Source: Bombyx mori
Taxonomy: Eukaryota > Arthropoda > Insecta > Lepidoptera > Bombycidae
Direction: 5' to 3'
DNA length: 64,000 nucleotides
NCBI RefSeq assembly: GCF_030269925.1
Contig: NC_085130.1
Coordinates: 7,204,501 to 7,268,500, forward strand
Shown here: piece after piece, positions 12,001-20,964 of the stretch
How the letters are laid out: each line of letters starts with the position of its first letter
How positions within the stretch are numbered: position 1 is the stretch's first letter
Position numbers and translations under genes: made by a program
The notes under the pieces: generated by a model
Told to the model about the DNA's origin: nothing
What the model saw: only the letters and a program-made list of their open reading frames with translations
The model's database searches: none

Positions 12001-14195
12001 ATGCAGCATGATGAGTGGATATGCCGTGCCTACTCCACATGATGTGGAGAAAGAAGAAGTCATTATTACCCTTTAAGTTGATCACCAACTACTGGACTGT
12101 AAAAGACCCAACAAAATATTTATATCCGATAACGTAGATTGGGGGGAATCGGAACCCTTTCCAAATCCAATACAAATTTTCAATGATTTTTCTTAGGGTA
12201 ATACCATTAAAATTGAGATTAAAACGGTTCCGGGGTAAAATTTTTTATATACGATGCGTTATTGTACATAGTTAATTAAAAAATATACACAAAAATTGAA
12301 AAAACTAGCTTGACCCGGTTCCCCTTGGCTTTGGGGTGAATCGGGTTACGTATGGGGACAATAGAGTTTTTCGATAGGGCTGACACTATTTAGTTGTTAG
12401 GTAGATACACAACTTTAGGTAATTGACTTTTTAATATCTTTAATGAGTTACAAAGCTCTGATGACTAAATTAAACTGTTTAATATTCTTAAACACTAAAT
12501 AAAAGTCATTTTCAGTTCAACAAAGTTAAATCTAACAACTCAGCAAAAGTATTGTGACATCCCAGATTTGTCTCTAACTCTGTTCTAACTCTAGCCTCAA
12601 TTCCCCCCAATCTACTGTATATTACATTCCAGGTGATCCCTCTCCGTTGGTGTCCGCTAGAAGTGGTCCTTGAAGGAGACTACTCAACCAAATCAGATGT
12701 TTACATGTACGCCGCCACCGTGTGGGAGGTGAGTGCGGTTTTTATTTATCCGGCTTATCTTAGTCTGGTCGAAGTAATTTATCTATCTAATATAAATTAA
12801 ATTATAAAAATATATAACTATAAAATTGAATTGCTGTTCGTTAGTCTCGCTGAATTTAACTCGAAAACGGCTGGACCGATTTGGCTAATTTTAGTCTTGA
12901 ATGGAAGTCCAAAGAAGGTTCAAAAGGTAGATACATATAAAAATGCTCGGAATTAAATAAAAATAACAATTTTGTTTTTCCTTTGATGTGTCTCCCGTCG
13001 GACGGAATCCTTTTGTTTGTTTTAAGTTTATTTTATACAAAAGTTTAGGTCTTTATTTATCGATTGAGGTATTACAAAGTCTGCCGGGTCAGCTAGTCAT
13101 GTAAATTTATCTATTGACATAGGACTTAGGTCCTTAACGCGGATGCGTATTACCAAATCAATGGCACGTCTCTAGAGAGAGTAAATCTTGAATGTTGATT
13201 CTGTATGCTCCTCCTGATCTTTCGAACGTGATCAGTCTATGGGCCCTAATTACGAAAGAATTGTTAAATGAATGAATAACAAATCAGTCTCGATGGAGGC
13301 TATCCGTGGACTGCTCGAGACCAGATAAGGCTGTCCACACTTCAGGTTTCCTTCGTTCCAGATGTACACGCAAGCCGAGCTGCCTTTTGCGAAACTGAAC
13401 GATAGCTCGGTGCTGGATCGGCTGAAGACCGGGGCGCTGGAGTGGAGCGTGCCAGCCTCCATGCCACAATCGGTTGCCGACATACTTGTGAGTTCTCAAC
13501 GTACATCTCTCTGCAGCTGCTCTTATCAGTAATTTGCACTCTTGGCAGGGTGGTGGTGCGCTTCACCAGATCGTCTTTTCACATTAAAAGTGTACAATTT
13601 CCAAAAATATTCGAAATTGAATTGGTGGTAGGACCTCTTATGAGTCCGCGCGGGTAGGTACCACCGCCCTGCCTATTTCGGCCGTGAAGCAGTAATGCGT
13701 TTCGATTTGAAGGGTGGGGCAGCCGTTGTAACTATGAGACTTTAGAACTTACCTATACCTCAAGGTTGGTGGCGCATTTACGTCGTAGATGTCTATGGGC
13801 TCCAGTAACCACTTAACACCAGGTGGGCTGTGTGCTCGTCCAACCATCTCTCTCTCTTCGATCGGTCCCTCACTGCTGAGAATCGTGACTCCGCCCGATT
13901 CCGTCAACCAGCTGTCTCCATCGATCCCGCCCTGCGTCCAACCATCTAAGTATTATATAAAAAAGAGTCAAGAGCTCGCGGAAGTGGCATCATCGGGTCA
14001 CCATCCTGACTGGCTGACGGTGACCCGTGATGATGATGAGGAGTGTTTGCTTTCCACCAGAAACGCTGTTGGAGCCAGTCGCCAACGGATCGCCCGCAGT
14101 TCGCGGAGGTCTGTGAAGAGATCAACATTGTCCTACAGGAGACCACATCAGAAAACGCTTCAACGAAATCTCAGAAGACGGACGAGGATAATTGA
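1..14195 (+). CDS. otk: Off-track/PTK7-like receptor pseudokinase, 5'-truncated by the window edge
   Basis: Thirteen exons join in consistent phase: 1-140, 761-904, 3031-3204, 3576-3698, 5884-6012, 6699-6797, 7669-7805, 8701-8829, 9799-9965, 11449-11560, 12633-12728, 13362-13487 and 14061-14195 (stop TGA), about 569 residues. The first exon ends an Ig-like domain (GLYTCKA). Exons 2-3 form the last one (VVLNCVASG, NGSLLLRNV, HYGC). Exon 4 carries the single membrane span followed by the basic stop-transfer RRRRLKRRQR. Exons 5-6 are the juxtamembrane region. Exons 6-13 are kinase-like: glycine loop GRGEFGEV, VLVK lysine, HRDIAARN loop split between exons 9 and 10, CW..SPTDRP near the end. The DFG position reads CPA, as expected for this catalytically dead family (PTK7 has ALG). 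Family role: Wnt/planar-polarity and Plexin-linked co-receptor at the plasma membrane. Exon 3 was started at 3031 because the alternative acceptor at 3068 breaks phase. N-terminal Ig domains lie outside the window. Confidence 0.88.
546..700 (-). repeat. LINE family A 3' end (A-tailed)
   Basis: Reverse-oriented copy of the 3' end of the local LINE family whose tail reads GTCTGCCTACAAGGGCAA plus A-run. Related copies lie at 15.7, 23.3, 24.7, 25.1, 35.7 and 36.7 kb. It lies in intron 1 of the pseudokinase gene. A partial family-B repeat (about 215-275) precedes it. Confidence 0.7.
1917..2151 (+). repeat. Bm1-type SINE, body and A-rich tail
   Basis: Starts at GGTGGTAGGACCTCTTGTGA, continues through the conserved GAAGCAGTAATGCGTTTCGG block and ends in GCAATAAAAAATAA. 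The tRNA-like head is missing, as in most copies here. Confidence 0.85.
2476..2725 (+). mobile_element. Non-autonomous Helitron-like element, family H2
   Basis: Begins TC after an A and ends GGGTCAGCTAG before a T, the A|TC...CTAG|T ends expected of Helitrons. The body shares AACGGCTGGACCGATTTGGC with copies at 12.8 and 53.4 kb. There is no coding capacity. Confidence 0.65.
2740..2990 (+). repeat. Dispersed repeat family E
   Basis: Shares a roughly 170-bp block (ACCGAGCGGGTGATATTGCT ... GCGAGATTCAGGCATCTGTC) with copies at 5.3, 10.7, 32.7 and 55.1 kb. The reverse strand reads as a short peptide-like segment ([10 protein letters not shown]) in several copies, so it may be a fragment of a retroelement ORF. 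Family not identified. Confidence 0.6.
3240..3508 (+). repeat. Bm1-type SINE, internally deleted
   Basis: The tRNA-like head start (GTCGTGGCCTAAAGGATAAG) is followed after a deletion by the GCAGTAATGCGTTTCGG block and the tail ending in CAAAAAAAAGG. It lies in the intron immediately after the last Ig-domain exon. Confidence 0.8.
4040..4193 (+). pseudogene. RTE-like LINE reverse-transcriptase C-terminal fragment
   Basis: The frame reads through a peptide with FFGHIMRSP and LEKLVI. This is the C-terminal signature (FFGH...LEKL/LERL) also seen at 18.97-19.24 kb, where it continues into EGKRPRGRSP. It stops immediately afterwards. It lies in the intron between the membrane-span exon and the next exon. 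Confidence 0.6.
4195..4464 (+). mobile_element. TIR-like element with MADF-domain remnant
   Basis: An open frame at about 4231-4351 gives a MADF-domain N-terminal half (ERLITEMRLRPALWD, then KDRDAK..AWQEVY) ending in TAA. It is bracketed by CTGACCGTACG at the left and its reverse complement CGTACGGTCAG at the right. MADF proteins accompany PIF/Harbinger transposases in animals, so this is probably a relic of such an element. No target duplication was recognised. Confidence 0.45.
5300..5490 (+). repeat. Dispersed repeat family E
   Basis: Carries the same GGTGATATTGCTCGG ... GTCTGTCAAATATCTTG block as the copy at 2.74 kb. It runs directly into a family-B repeat, which suggests the two blocks may belong to one longer retroelement. 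Confidence 0.55.
5505..5815 (+). repeat. Dispersed LINE-like repeat family B
   Basis: Contains CCACTGAGTTTCCCGCCGGA and GATCCGGTGGTAAGTTCTGC, shared with many copies in both orientations (7.3, 25.9, 56.3, 57.4, 60.7, 63.3 kb). The plus frame is open for about 60 residues (DPVDRMVNSRRRPKHV), suggesting a retroelement ORF end. Clade not identified. Confidence 0.6.
6065..6415 (+). mobile_element. TIR element family D, left end decayed
   Basis: Shares TAAGTCCATAGAGACACAAA and a long AT-rich block with copies at 24.15 and 42.38 kb. The right end carries TTTTCACTTCT. The family TIR is GAAGTGAAAC. No ORF. Confidence 0.55.
6879..7328 (+). repeat. Bm1-type SINE, near full length with tRNA-like head
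   Basis: The head GTCGTCGCGGCTTAAAAGAT (A-box region) and GTTCGAATCTC (B-box region) precede the body starting at about 7100 and an A-rich tail. It sits between the juxtamembrane exon and the glycine-loop exon. Confidence 0.8.
7330..7585 (+). repeat. Dispersed LINE-like repeat family B
   Basis: Diverged copy with GCCCACTGAGTTTCTCTCCG and the TAGATTCAGCGAAGC block, placed directly after the Bm1 tail. Confidence 0.55.
7860..8254 (+). mobile_element. Complete non-autonomous Helitron-like element, family H1
   Basis: The 395-bp unit begins TCTATATATTAATACGTGAA after an A and ends GGGACCACTAG before a T. An inverted repeat (TCGAATTTCGA core) lies just before the CTAG end, matching the Helitron 3' hairpin. 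Three further copies plus one at the window edge share it. It resembles the Lep1-type Helitrons reported from moths. It sits between two kinase-domain exons. Confidence 0.75.
8262..8640 (+). repeat. Dispersed repeat family C
   Basis: A pentamer-rich GAAATGAAATGAGATGA-type block is followed by GCGGCTTTGTTTCATTTTC and ends near TCCCGCCAAAAAGTC. Copies lie at 10.16, 16.33, 17.64, 27.1 and 47.94 kb. Class undetermined. It ends about 60 bases upstream of the next kinase exon. Confidence 0.6.
10016..10160 (+). repeat. Bm1-type SINE, internally deleted
   Basis: Carries the linker AAATTATAATTTGCATAATTA, the GGTAGGTACCACC start and the CAGTAACCACTTAACACCAG tail, without the central block. Confidence 0.7.
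10161..10510 (+). repeat. Dispersed repeat family C
   Basis: Near full copy of the family at 8262-8640, directly abutting a truncated Bm1. Confidence 0.6.
10685..10862 (+). repeat. Dispersed repeat family E
   Basis: Shares GATCTTCCACCGAGCG and the GTCGTAATCGAGATTC block with the other copies. It is joined on its right to the M1 TIR element. Confidence 0.55.
10868..11384 (+). mobile_element. MITE family M1
   Basis: Imperfect terminal inverted repeats: TGGAGGGTAGAGGTAAGGAG at the left, and the reverse complement of CTCCTTACTTCTACCCTCTA at the right. TA-rich flanks, no ORF. A second full copy lies at 41599-42114 and a half copy at 21984-22168. It ends 64 bases before the exon encoding DIAARNCL. 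Confidence 0.65.
11587..11888 (+). repeat. Bm1-type SINE, head present, 3' truncated
   Basis: A diverged tRNA-like head (GGCCTGAAGGATAAGACG; GTTCGATTCCCGC) is followed by the body and breaks off after GTTTGAAGAGCGG. Confidence 0.75.
12132..12617 (+). mobile_element. TIR element with GTAGATTGGGGGGAAT ends, TA target duplication
   Basis: Left ACGTAGATTGGGGGGAAT and right ATTCCCCCCAATCTACTG are inverted repeats flanked by TA on both sides, consistent with a Tc1/mariner or pogo-type MITE. Its right end is only 15 bases from the acceptor of the kinase exon at 12633. Confidence 0.7.
12782..13096 (+). mobile_element. Non-autonomous Helitron-like element, family H2
   Basis: Ends TGCCGGGTCAGCTAG before T and shares the GGCTGGACCGATTTGGCTAA block with 2476-2725. 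The 5' boundary is approximate (a TC after an A at 12782). Confidence 0.6.
13622..13955 (+). repeat. Bm1-type SINE with an 86-bp insertion in its tail
   Basis: The body starts at 13622. The tail motif GTCCAACCATCT occurs at 13838-13849 and again at 13936-13947, bracketing 86 bases foreign to Bm1. The A-rich end follows at 13948. Confidence 0.75.
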
Positions 14196-14733
14196 GGCTA
14201 TCACCGTAAAAGTGGCCTAATCTTACCTAATAGTATGGAGATAATGAGGTGCGAATTTACTTTTAAACTGCTTCGTAGGCAAAAATACGCGCGAAATAAT
14301 GTTCACACCGCCATCTGTTATCTAGGGGTCAAAATAGGGATAGGCCGGTTTTACTTTGAAAATTTATAATGTTTTAAATAAATTGCAATATAAATGAGGC
14401 CGTCAGCGCAAAAGTGGCCTAAACTTACCATAGTTAGTATGGAGGCAATTAGCTTTGAATTTTCATGAATTTGAATTTGAGTAAGCAAAAAAACAATACA
14501 AAAATATTGTTTTGCAAAAATAATGTTTACAAAGCTATCTGTTATCTATGGGTGAAACTACTATGGATAGGTCGGTTTTGCATCAAATTTTATTATATTT
14601 TAAATAAATTCCAATATACATATAAGCTTGAATATAAAAAAAAATGTGGGTTAGGCCACTTTTGCGCCGACGGCCTCATATAAGCACGAATATGAAAAAT
14701 TGTGGGTTAGGTCACTTTTGGGCAGACCGCCAC
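14194..14733 (+). mobile_element. Nested MITE pair at the pseudokinase stop codon (outer copy)
   Basis: The outer element starts GAGGCTATCACCGTAAAAGT and ends in the inverted version TCACTTTTGGGCAGACCGCC, flanked by AATT on both sides (14190-14193 and 14734-14737). A second element of the same family lies inside it. The left boundary falls within the stop codon of the upstream gene. Confidence 0.65.
14395..14680 (+). mobile_element. Inner MITE of the same family
   Basis: TIRs TGAGGCCGTCAGCGCAAAAG and, inverted, CTTTTGCGCCGACGGCCTCA bound about 285 bp. The interior (GCTATCTGTTATCTATGGGT) matches the interrupted outer copy (14303-14330), so the family inserted into itself. Confidence 0.65.
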
Positions 14734-14742
14734 AATTAAAGT

Positions 14743-14960
14743 AACTATCTTCATCATCATCATCATCATAGTCTGTTACTCTTGGCAGAGCAGTTATGGT
14801 CATGTGGAATCCTTGTTTATTAAAGCCGTGACAGTTGCTCTCCATAGTTTGCGAACTGAGGCTTGGCGCACGCATTCGTTAAGTGGGGTTTTAGTAAGGT
14901 CTTTCACCTGATCAGCCCAGCGCATGGGGCTTCGTCCACGAGACCTTTTACAGTATGCAA
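14743..14960 (-). pseudogene. RTE-like LINE 3' end with (TGA)n tail
   Basis: Read on the reverse strand the frame gives GRSPMRWADQVKDLTKTPLN and then decays, ending in a (GAT)n tract at 14750-14769. Short trinucleotide tails are typical of RTE-clade LINEs. Another copy lies in an Arp2 intron (27835-28008). Confidence 0.65.
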
Positions 14961-15690
14961 GGACTTTTGTATTTTGTAATTAAATAATAGTAATGTATAT
15001 GTCATACAGTGACGTCACAGCAAGGTCTCATTAAATTATATTATATATTTATAAAATTATATTCCTGTTCTCACTTTCGGTTCAGCTAAGAAAAAAACAT
15101 TGAGTTTTGCAAACCGTACCGCGGCCATGTTGTGACGTCACTGGGTACTGGTATCAAAATAGGAAATCAGTATTACACGATTTCGCCAAAAAACTCAATT
15201 ATTGCGTGTAAAATATTATTATTTAAACTTTATAGTTAAGTAATATTTAGGAATTCAATTAAGCTTCGTAACATAGTCATTTTGATGCATTTACAACGAT
15301 TTATAATAATAATTAAACGAGTTTGTATGTAAATTAATTTAGAGAAACGAATTCGCTAAAACTAATAGTGACATAAGAAATAATAATTTCACAGATATCA
15401 ATATCCTCTCCGATTTTTGCAGAACACTTTTTCATATGGATTGGTGTGACGATTCTTTCATCATATTTCAGTCAATAATTCCTTATTGCTGCCTCAAATT
15501 GATCGTCATCATGAAACTTTAATATTTGATCTGTTAAGAAATAAGAAAAAATGTTTTATTTTTACGCTAGACAGAGAGCAAAGATTGCGAGAAAGGGATA
15601 GCGTGTCTCCTTTGAACCCCCACCAGAAACTTTAGCTCAGTAAGAGAACTTTAGTAACGAATTTAAATTATATTATCAGCACATAGGCAG
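14961..15690. other. AT-rich intergenic stretch
   Basis: No coding frame or recognised repeat is seen. It may include 3' UTR or flank of the upstream pseudokinase gene, but no convincing poly(A) assignment could be made. Confidence 0.4.
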
Positions 15691-15699
15691 ATTTTGGCA

Positions 15700-15815
15700 C
15701 ATATTGTAGGCAGCAGCTTGGCTCTGCCCCTGACATTGCTGAAGTCCATGGGCGACAGTAATCACTTACTATCAGTTGGGCCGTACGCTCGTCTGCCTAC
15801 AAGGGCAATAATAAA
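15700..15815 (+). repeat. LINE family A 3' end
   Basis: GCAGCTTGGCTCTGCCCCTG to the tail CTACAAGGGCAATAATAAAAAA. It abuts an oppositely oriented reverse-transcriptase fragment. Confidence 0.7.
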
Positions 15816-15819
15816 AAAT

Positions 15820-16086
15820 CGATTATCGAGGCCGGACTTGTGCTTTATAAAGCAAAAGTCCTTGTCCAGGCGTGAAGTGCCGCACCGCTCTTTTGAGGAC
15901 TCCCAGCATTTTGGACGCCAACTTGGCTTGTCCTTCCAAGTGACTCCGAAATTGGACATCGCTCGAAATGTCGACCCCAAGTATCCCGATACTCGTGGAA
16001 GATTTCAGGGATACTCCTTGGAATTGTGGCACTATGCCAAAGGGGTGAATGGCCACCCTCCAAGCTCCGTTAAAATAATCAAACAC
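15820..16086 (-). pseudogene. Jockey-like LINE reverse-transcriptase fragment
   Basis: Eighty-seven open residues on the reverse strand include GILGVDISSDVQFRSHLEG, AKLASKMLGVLKRA and LLLYKAQVRP. This is the thumb-side segment typical of Jockey-clade reverse transcriptases (LGV.I...L.F..H......A......L..A). It is truncated on both sides. Confidence 0.7.
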
Positions 16087-16109
16087 TATTAAAACTAAAA
16101 CTATTAAAT

Positions 16110-16324
16110 AATTTAGAGAAAGTAAGACTTTTTTTTTTTTACTTTATAATATAATGTATTTTAATAACTGTGTTACTAATAAGCGTTTATTTTTAATGAA
16201 TCGCTAAGTTTGTATTAGTGTAATAAATAGTAATTTGGAGTGAGTAGAATTTAAAATTTCAAGAGTTGCCACAATCTAGTTTGTTTGCATTCTCGTCTAA
16301 ATTTGAGAGTTTGAGGGTTATAAT
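16110..16324. other. AT-rich intergenic, nothing recognised
   Basis: T-run and AT-rich sequence without frame or repeat match. Confidence 0.35.
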
Positions 16325-16530
16325 TAGTATTTGGACTTCAAAATGGACTTTTGGAAAATGAAACAAAGCCTCTGAATGTAACTTCTCGGGATCCTCGAAA
16401 AAATCTCAGTAAATGACCACCATTTTACTGAGATTTTTCATCCCATATCATCTCATCTCATTTCATTTCATGCCATGTTTCATATTAATCAACTTCATTT
16501 CATTTCATAATATCATTCTTCATATAAAAA
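16325..16530 (-). repeat. Dispersed repeat family C, partial
   Basis: Reverse-oriented copy with ACCACCATTTTACTGAGATT and the CATCTCATTTCATTTCATG block. Confidence 0.55.
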
Positions 16531-18960
16531 AAAAGTTTTCATTATGATTAAAATTAGACTTGACCCAAAGGTCTTAGTTACCAGGTCAAAATTCCTTAAA
16601 AAAAGGGACTTCAAAATTAAGACGGTTAATCTCGTTTAGTTAGTCGCTCGCTGTGAGTGAGATTGTTTCTCAAACAAGTCCCGGATAAGTCTATGATACT
16701 ATATAAATCTCCTTCAAATATCTGTACACGGATTCAAATAAATAAAATTCTACTCGCTCAGTAATCTTAGTTAGTAAACAAGACGACGTCAGCTAAGTAA
16801 AACTGCCATAAAAATGTATGTAAATATTTAGATTAGACATTTAAGACTGATTTTAGGAATTAGTATAAGTTTTTTTTTTTTAATGTACGTCCATTTTTTC
16901 GTCCTTTTCAATGAATGTTAGTTTTTAGGTTAGATGTATAACTAGCGTTAGGCGTAATTATAGGTACTTGATGTTTGAGAAAAAAAAACACGTTGATAGT
17001 TTTTAACTTGGTCTGAAATTCGTAAGCAAATCGCTTTATCAAAACAACGCCATCTTGCGTCGAGTAGCGGAACTTTTTAAAAATAAATGACTGCTACAAT
17101 CTTATTAATGTAAGTTCAAAATGATATCCACTTGATTATAATTAACGTTTGAAAGGAGTAATTATTAAATTTGTACATTTCTAAGTGACCAGAAATTGCA
17201 TTTATTAAGCTAAGTTTCAAATTAGGTAAGTTATTTTAGTTTTTAACTCAATTCTAAAATCGATTGCACCTTCACATACGTTTTGAAGCCAATTCATTAT
17301 GGTGTACCTCAAATATATGTTCGGAAAGCAAAATCAATTACATCTAATATATTTTCATTTTAATATTCTAATTGTTAAACGATGTTTGGACAAGTGTCAT
17401 TGCTTAGTGTCGATTTACAATAAACATGAAATGATTGTATATTGTTGCATTATCCCGAATCCGTGCTACTGATTTAAGATTGATTAATGAATCTAGAATC
17501 TAATTGATTTAGGTTATATTAAAAGACTGTGTCTTGAAAACGTGTATTTACAATAATGTTCTGATTAAGATCTCTCGTTAAAGTATTTTTTTTAAATCTA
17601 CGGCTTGTGTGTGCGTATTTTTATTGTTTATAGGTTAGGTTACTTTTTGGCGGGAGCGTCCGGTAGCAAAGTGAATGCATGTGAATTGTTTAATTTTGTA
17701 ATTTAGTGTTTGTTCCTTATAGCTCAAAAGTGTAATAATGCCGACCTATTTATTAACCGTTCGTCGTGTGGGAGTAGACAATTATGGGGAAATAAAATGA
17801 AATGGCTGGAAATAGGTTTTTTTTTAGTTCTATCAAAATAAAAATTGTACTTTCAGTGAACTTCCGTCATTATCAGAGTGTTTTTTTTTTAATTACATCC
17901 CACAAATGGTATGTGGTTTCTCAATTAACTTAATTTAATTATGTATTACATTTAATCTTTCTAATAACAGACAGTTAAATAATATTTGGTTGTATAGGCT
18001 ATGTTCCCTGTGCCTAATTGACATGGGGAAACACGTACTTATGGATTGTGGATATCACCTATATTTTGCGTTAACCCGATAGCATTTAGCGTGTGCCCTA
18101 TAAAATAATTGCGTATACCCAATTTAAAATAAAACGGGATACCAATTAAACATGTTTTTACATTTGAAATTTTACTAACACACACTTTAATTAATTTAAT
18201 TTATTAGGTAAGTATCGATTAGTCGTAATAATTATTTATTGAAGTGTCAAAATATAACACTAGAAGAAACTAGTTAGAATATTATTTAGTACTAGAAAAT
18301 TCTAGAATTAATGTTTCGAGTTAACTTATGCGTATGTCCTTGGGCTATTATGTAAGCTAGGCTTTCAAGTTTAAAATTTCCAGGGCGCTAATTTTTGTAT
18401 AAGATGTTAGAGGTAGCTTTTTATAACGTTGCAATTTAGATTATTCGATGTCCGAATCGGCTTCTTCATAATCGATTTTATATTAATCGATTAAGTTTTA
18501 TGATTTAGTTCTTTATCGCACTTTATATATTTATGATTTAGTTGAGAGAATTAATGCGCACTTATAAGCCCCTCTTATATATATTATTGATAAAACATGT
18601 CGCTGCAATTAAGTTATTTTAATCACGGAACAAAAACATTTTTCATTATGTCGTAATAACGTGGCATCGCGGATGTGATAATATTCAATTTGTGTTATTT
18701 TTGACAAATTATATGTTCTAAAAGTATCAAGTTTTATATAGCTATCAAATTTTACACAGTTTGTATAATCTCTTAGTATCTTTGAATTTACATCAGAACG
18801 ATCTAAATAGCTATTAAACACTCACTAAATTCGGTTCTCAATTACACGGCAATTATCAATTAGTTTTATTAACTCGCGATGTCTAATGATTTCCGTCACC
18901 ATTTGAAAGCTGGTTGGCTGCGAGTTAGTTCAGTATCTTCCGTGTAAATAAATCATCGAA
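16531..18960. other. Long AT-rich intergenic stretch
   Basis: No coding frame is supported. The only repeat seen is a diverged family-C piece at about 17645-17815 (TTTTTGGCGGGAGCG start). Several long T-runs occur (16869, 17819, 17881). Confidence 0.4.
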
Positions 18961-18974
18961 AAGATTATAGTTGG

Positions 18975-19245
18975 ATAACAGCTTCGATCAACAATAGTAA
19001 CTTATTCCCTCCGTGCGCCGTATTCCTCAGTGCTGAGGGTGTTAGGACTATGTTCCTCCATTCACTTCTGTCCTCCGCGCAGTGGATAGCGACATTGATG
19101 CTGGATTCCAAAGTCGTCTTAATCTGATCGGACCAGCGCATGGGACTACGCCCCCTAGGCCTCTTTCCTTCCACTTTGCCGGTGATGAGAAGTCTTTCGA
19201 GATTGTCACCTTTTTTCCTCGCAACGTGACCAAAAAACTCTAAAG
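18975..19245 (-). pseudogene. RTE-like LINE reverse-transcriptase C-terminus
   Basis: The reverse strand reads LEFFGHVARKKGDNLERLL, VEGKRPRGRSPMRWSDQI and AEDRSEWRNIV, the terminal motif series of RTE-type ORFs. It is an isolated 3' fragment. Confidence 0.7.
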
Positions 19246-19506
19246 TAACTTATTATATAACTATTACTATTGTTGATCGAAGGATAACGGGATAACACAT
19301 TACCGAGGTTTTTACTAACCAAAAAGACTTAGAATACACGCAAAATAAGTAAATGTGAAATCTTGATTTATTTCAAATACTGAAACGAGAATTCCTTGAC
19401 TTAGAGGCTTTTGAATCTGTTAATACGGATTCGTTTTTGTTATTTTCTTGGCAACATTGAACTTAAGAATATAATTTCTTATATATAAGAATATAATTTT
19501 TAAATT

Positions 19507-19903
19507 TCTATATATTAATACGTGAAGCAAAAACTTTGTTTCCCTTTTTACGTAAATTGCGCGGACGGTGGAGTATGAAATTTTGCACACTTATAGAGAA
19601 TATACAGAGAAGAAGTGAACAAAGCTAATATTTTTTTTAAAATAATGCCTAAAAGATACATTAAATCAATAAAGAAAACATTACACACACTTCCATGTAT
19701 TTGAAACACACACATTATACTCTTTGTTTATTGTCAAACTTTTGTTATTGCTTAAAGTCTGTAGTCAAATTGAAAATAGGTTAGTATCGAGCATTTGTCT
19801 ATAGTGTAGTCTTGGCGAAACTGTAACAATCGGACCGTAATAATGTTGAAACTTATAATTTCAATTAATTATAGTCGAATTTGGACTACTGCGGGATCAC
19901 TAG
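19507..19903 (+). mobile_element. Non-autonomous Helitron-like element, family H1
   Basis: TCTATATATTAATACGTGAA start and GGATCACTAG end before T, with a TAGTCGAATTTGGACTA near-hairpin. About 397 bp, close in length to 7860-8254. Confidence 0.7.
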
Positions 19904-20359
19904 TTTCTATTAAAACATCTTAAAAATAGTTGTTGTAAAATGTAATCTTGATAAGAAATATCCGCGCATTCATTCTAATTCATTTTAATATATTCAAGGG
20001 GGAAAATATCTCAATACTCGAAACTTCGAGAATGTATTCGAACATAAACAAAGGATATTGTAAGTTCGAAATTCGGCGTTATTATATTAGTTGATTAGGA
20101 TTATTTCTGTGTGTTTACTGCTGCTTATAGGTTTTTTTTAACTTGTATTTATGTGATACCGACTGACTTTTTTATAGCTTTTCGTAAAATGATTAGTTTT
20201 AGTCGAAATTTAGTATCGAATATTGAAAATCGATATTATGTTACATCGATTTTTTTTTTATAAGCAATCTATACCGCTCATAATTGTATTTGCATTTTTA
20301 AATAAATTTTGATAAAGTATGTAACTGGTTTTCTTTATATTTATTATTAGTTATACTTA
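19904..20359. other. AT-rich intergenic, nothing recognised
   Basis: No frame, RNA gene or repeat was identified. Confidence 0.35.
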
Positions 20360-20405
20360 TATTGAGGAGTGAAACGCTATTTGGTTTAAGCGTCATTTCG
20401 CTTAA

Positions 20406-20916
20406 TGCCGGCCACTGACATGCGCATGTGAAGGGCCGTCAAACATTCATTCGCAAACCTAGCGGCTGTGCAAATGGGTTCGCATACTCAATTTGCGAAC
20501 CCGTTTGCGCTTCCTCCTACACTTGTTTACGAATGTCTCACGAATTTCTCCTCCTTTTTAATTCGTCAATAGAACATTGAAGAGAAAAAGAGTTTTTAAT
20601 TCTTTCCCAGACATCATTGACAGCCATGCTGTTTTTATGGGATTTCTTTTGATGAAGATACGCTACACAGTAGACGTCACGAACTATGAAAATGGCGTAT
20701 AGTATACGTCCGTTACCTTCGCAATCGTCGGCGCAACTGGGCAAGCGAATGTGTGGGAGACTACGCGAAGGTTCGAGGTTCGCGCGCTTTGATGTTTGTT
20801 AAAAAACCGACACAGCTTGGAAAACCACGAATGCAGCGAAAACTTTGCATAATCATTCGCAAATGTCGTCCTACACTTGTGGGTTTGCGTATTCGTACGC
20901 ATGTGAGTGACCGGTG
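20406..20916 (-). mobile_element. Degenerate PIF/Harbinger element with MADF remnant
   Basis: Nineteen-base terminal repeats ([T/C][G/A]CCGG[C/T]CACT[G/C]ACATGCG) are flanked by TAA on both sides (20403-20405 and 20917-20919), the TWA duplication of PIF/Harbinger. The reverse strand encodes a MADF-like tail (VNDVWERIKNSF, SIDELKRRRNS) that ends at a stop. Repeated GCGAACC/GGTTCGC subterminal words are present. No transposase was seen. Confidence 0.65.
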
Positions 20917-20964
20917 TAATACGCAACATTTATCTTTGTAATTAAATACGCGTTTTATTTAGTA

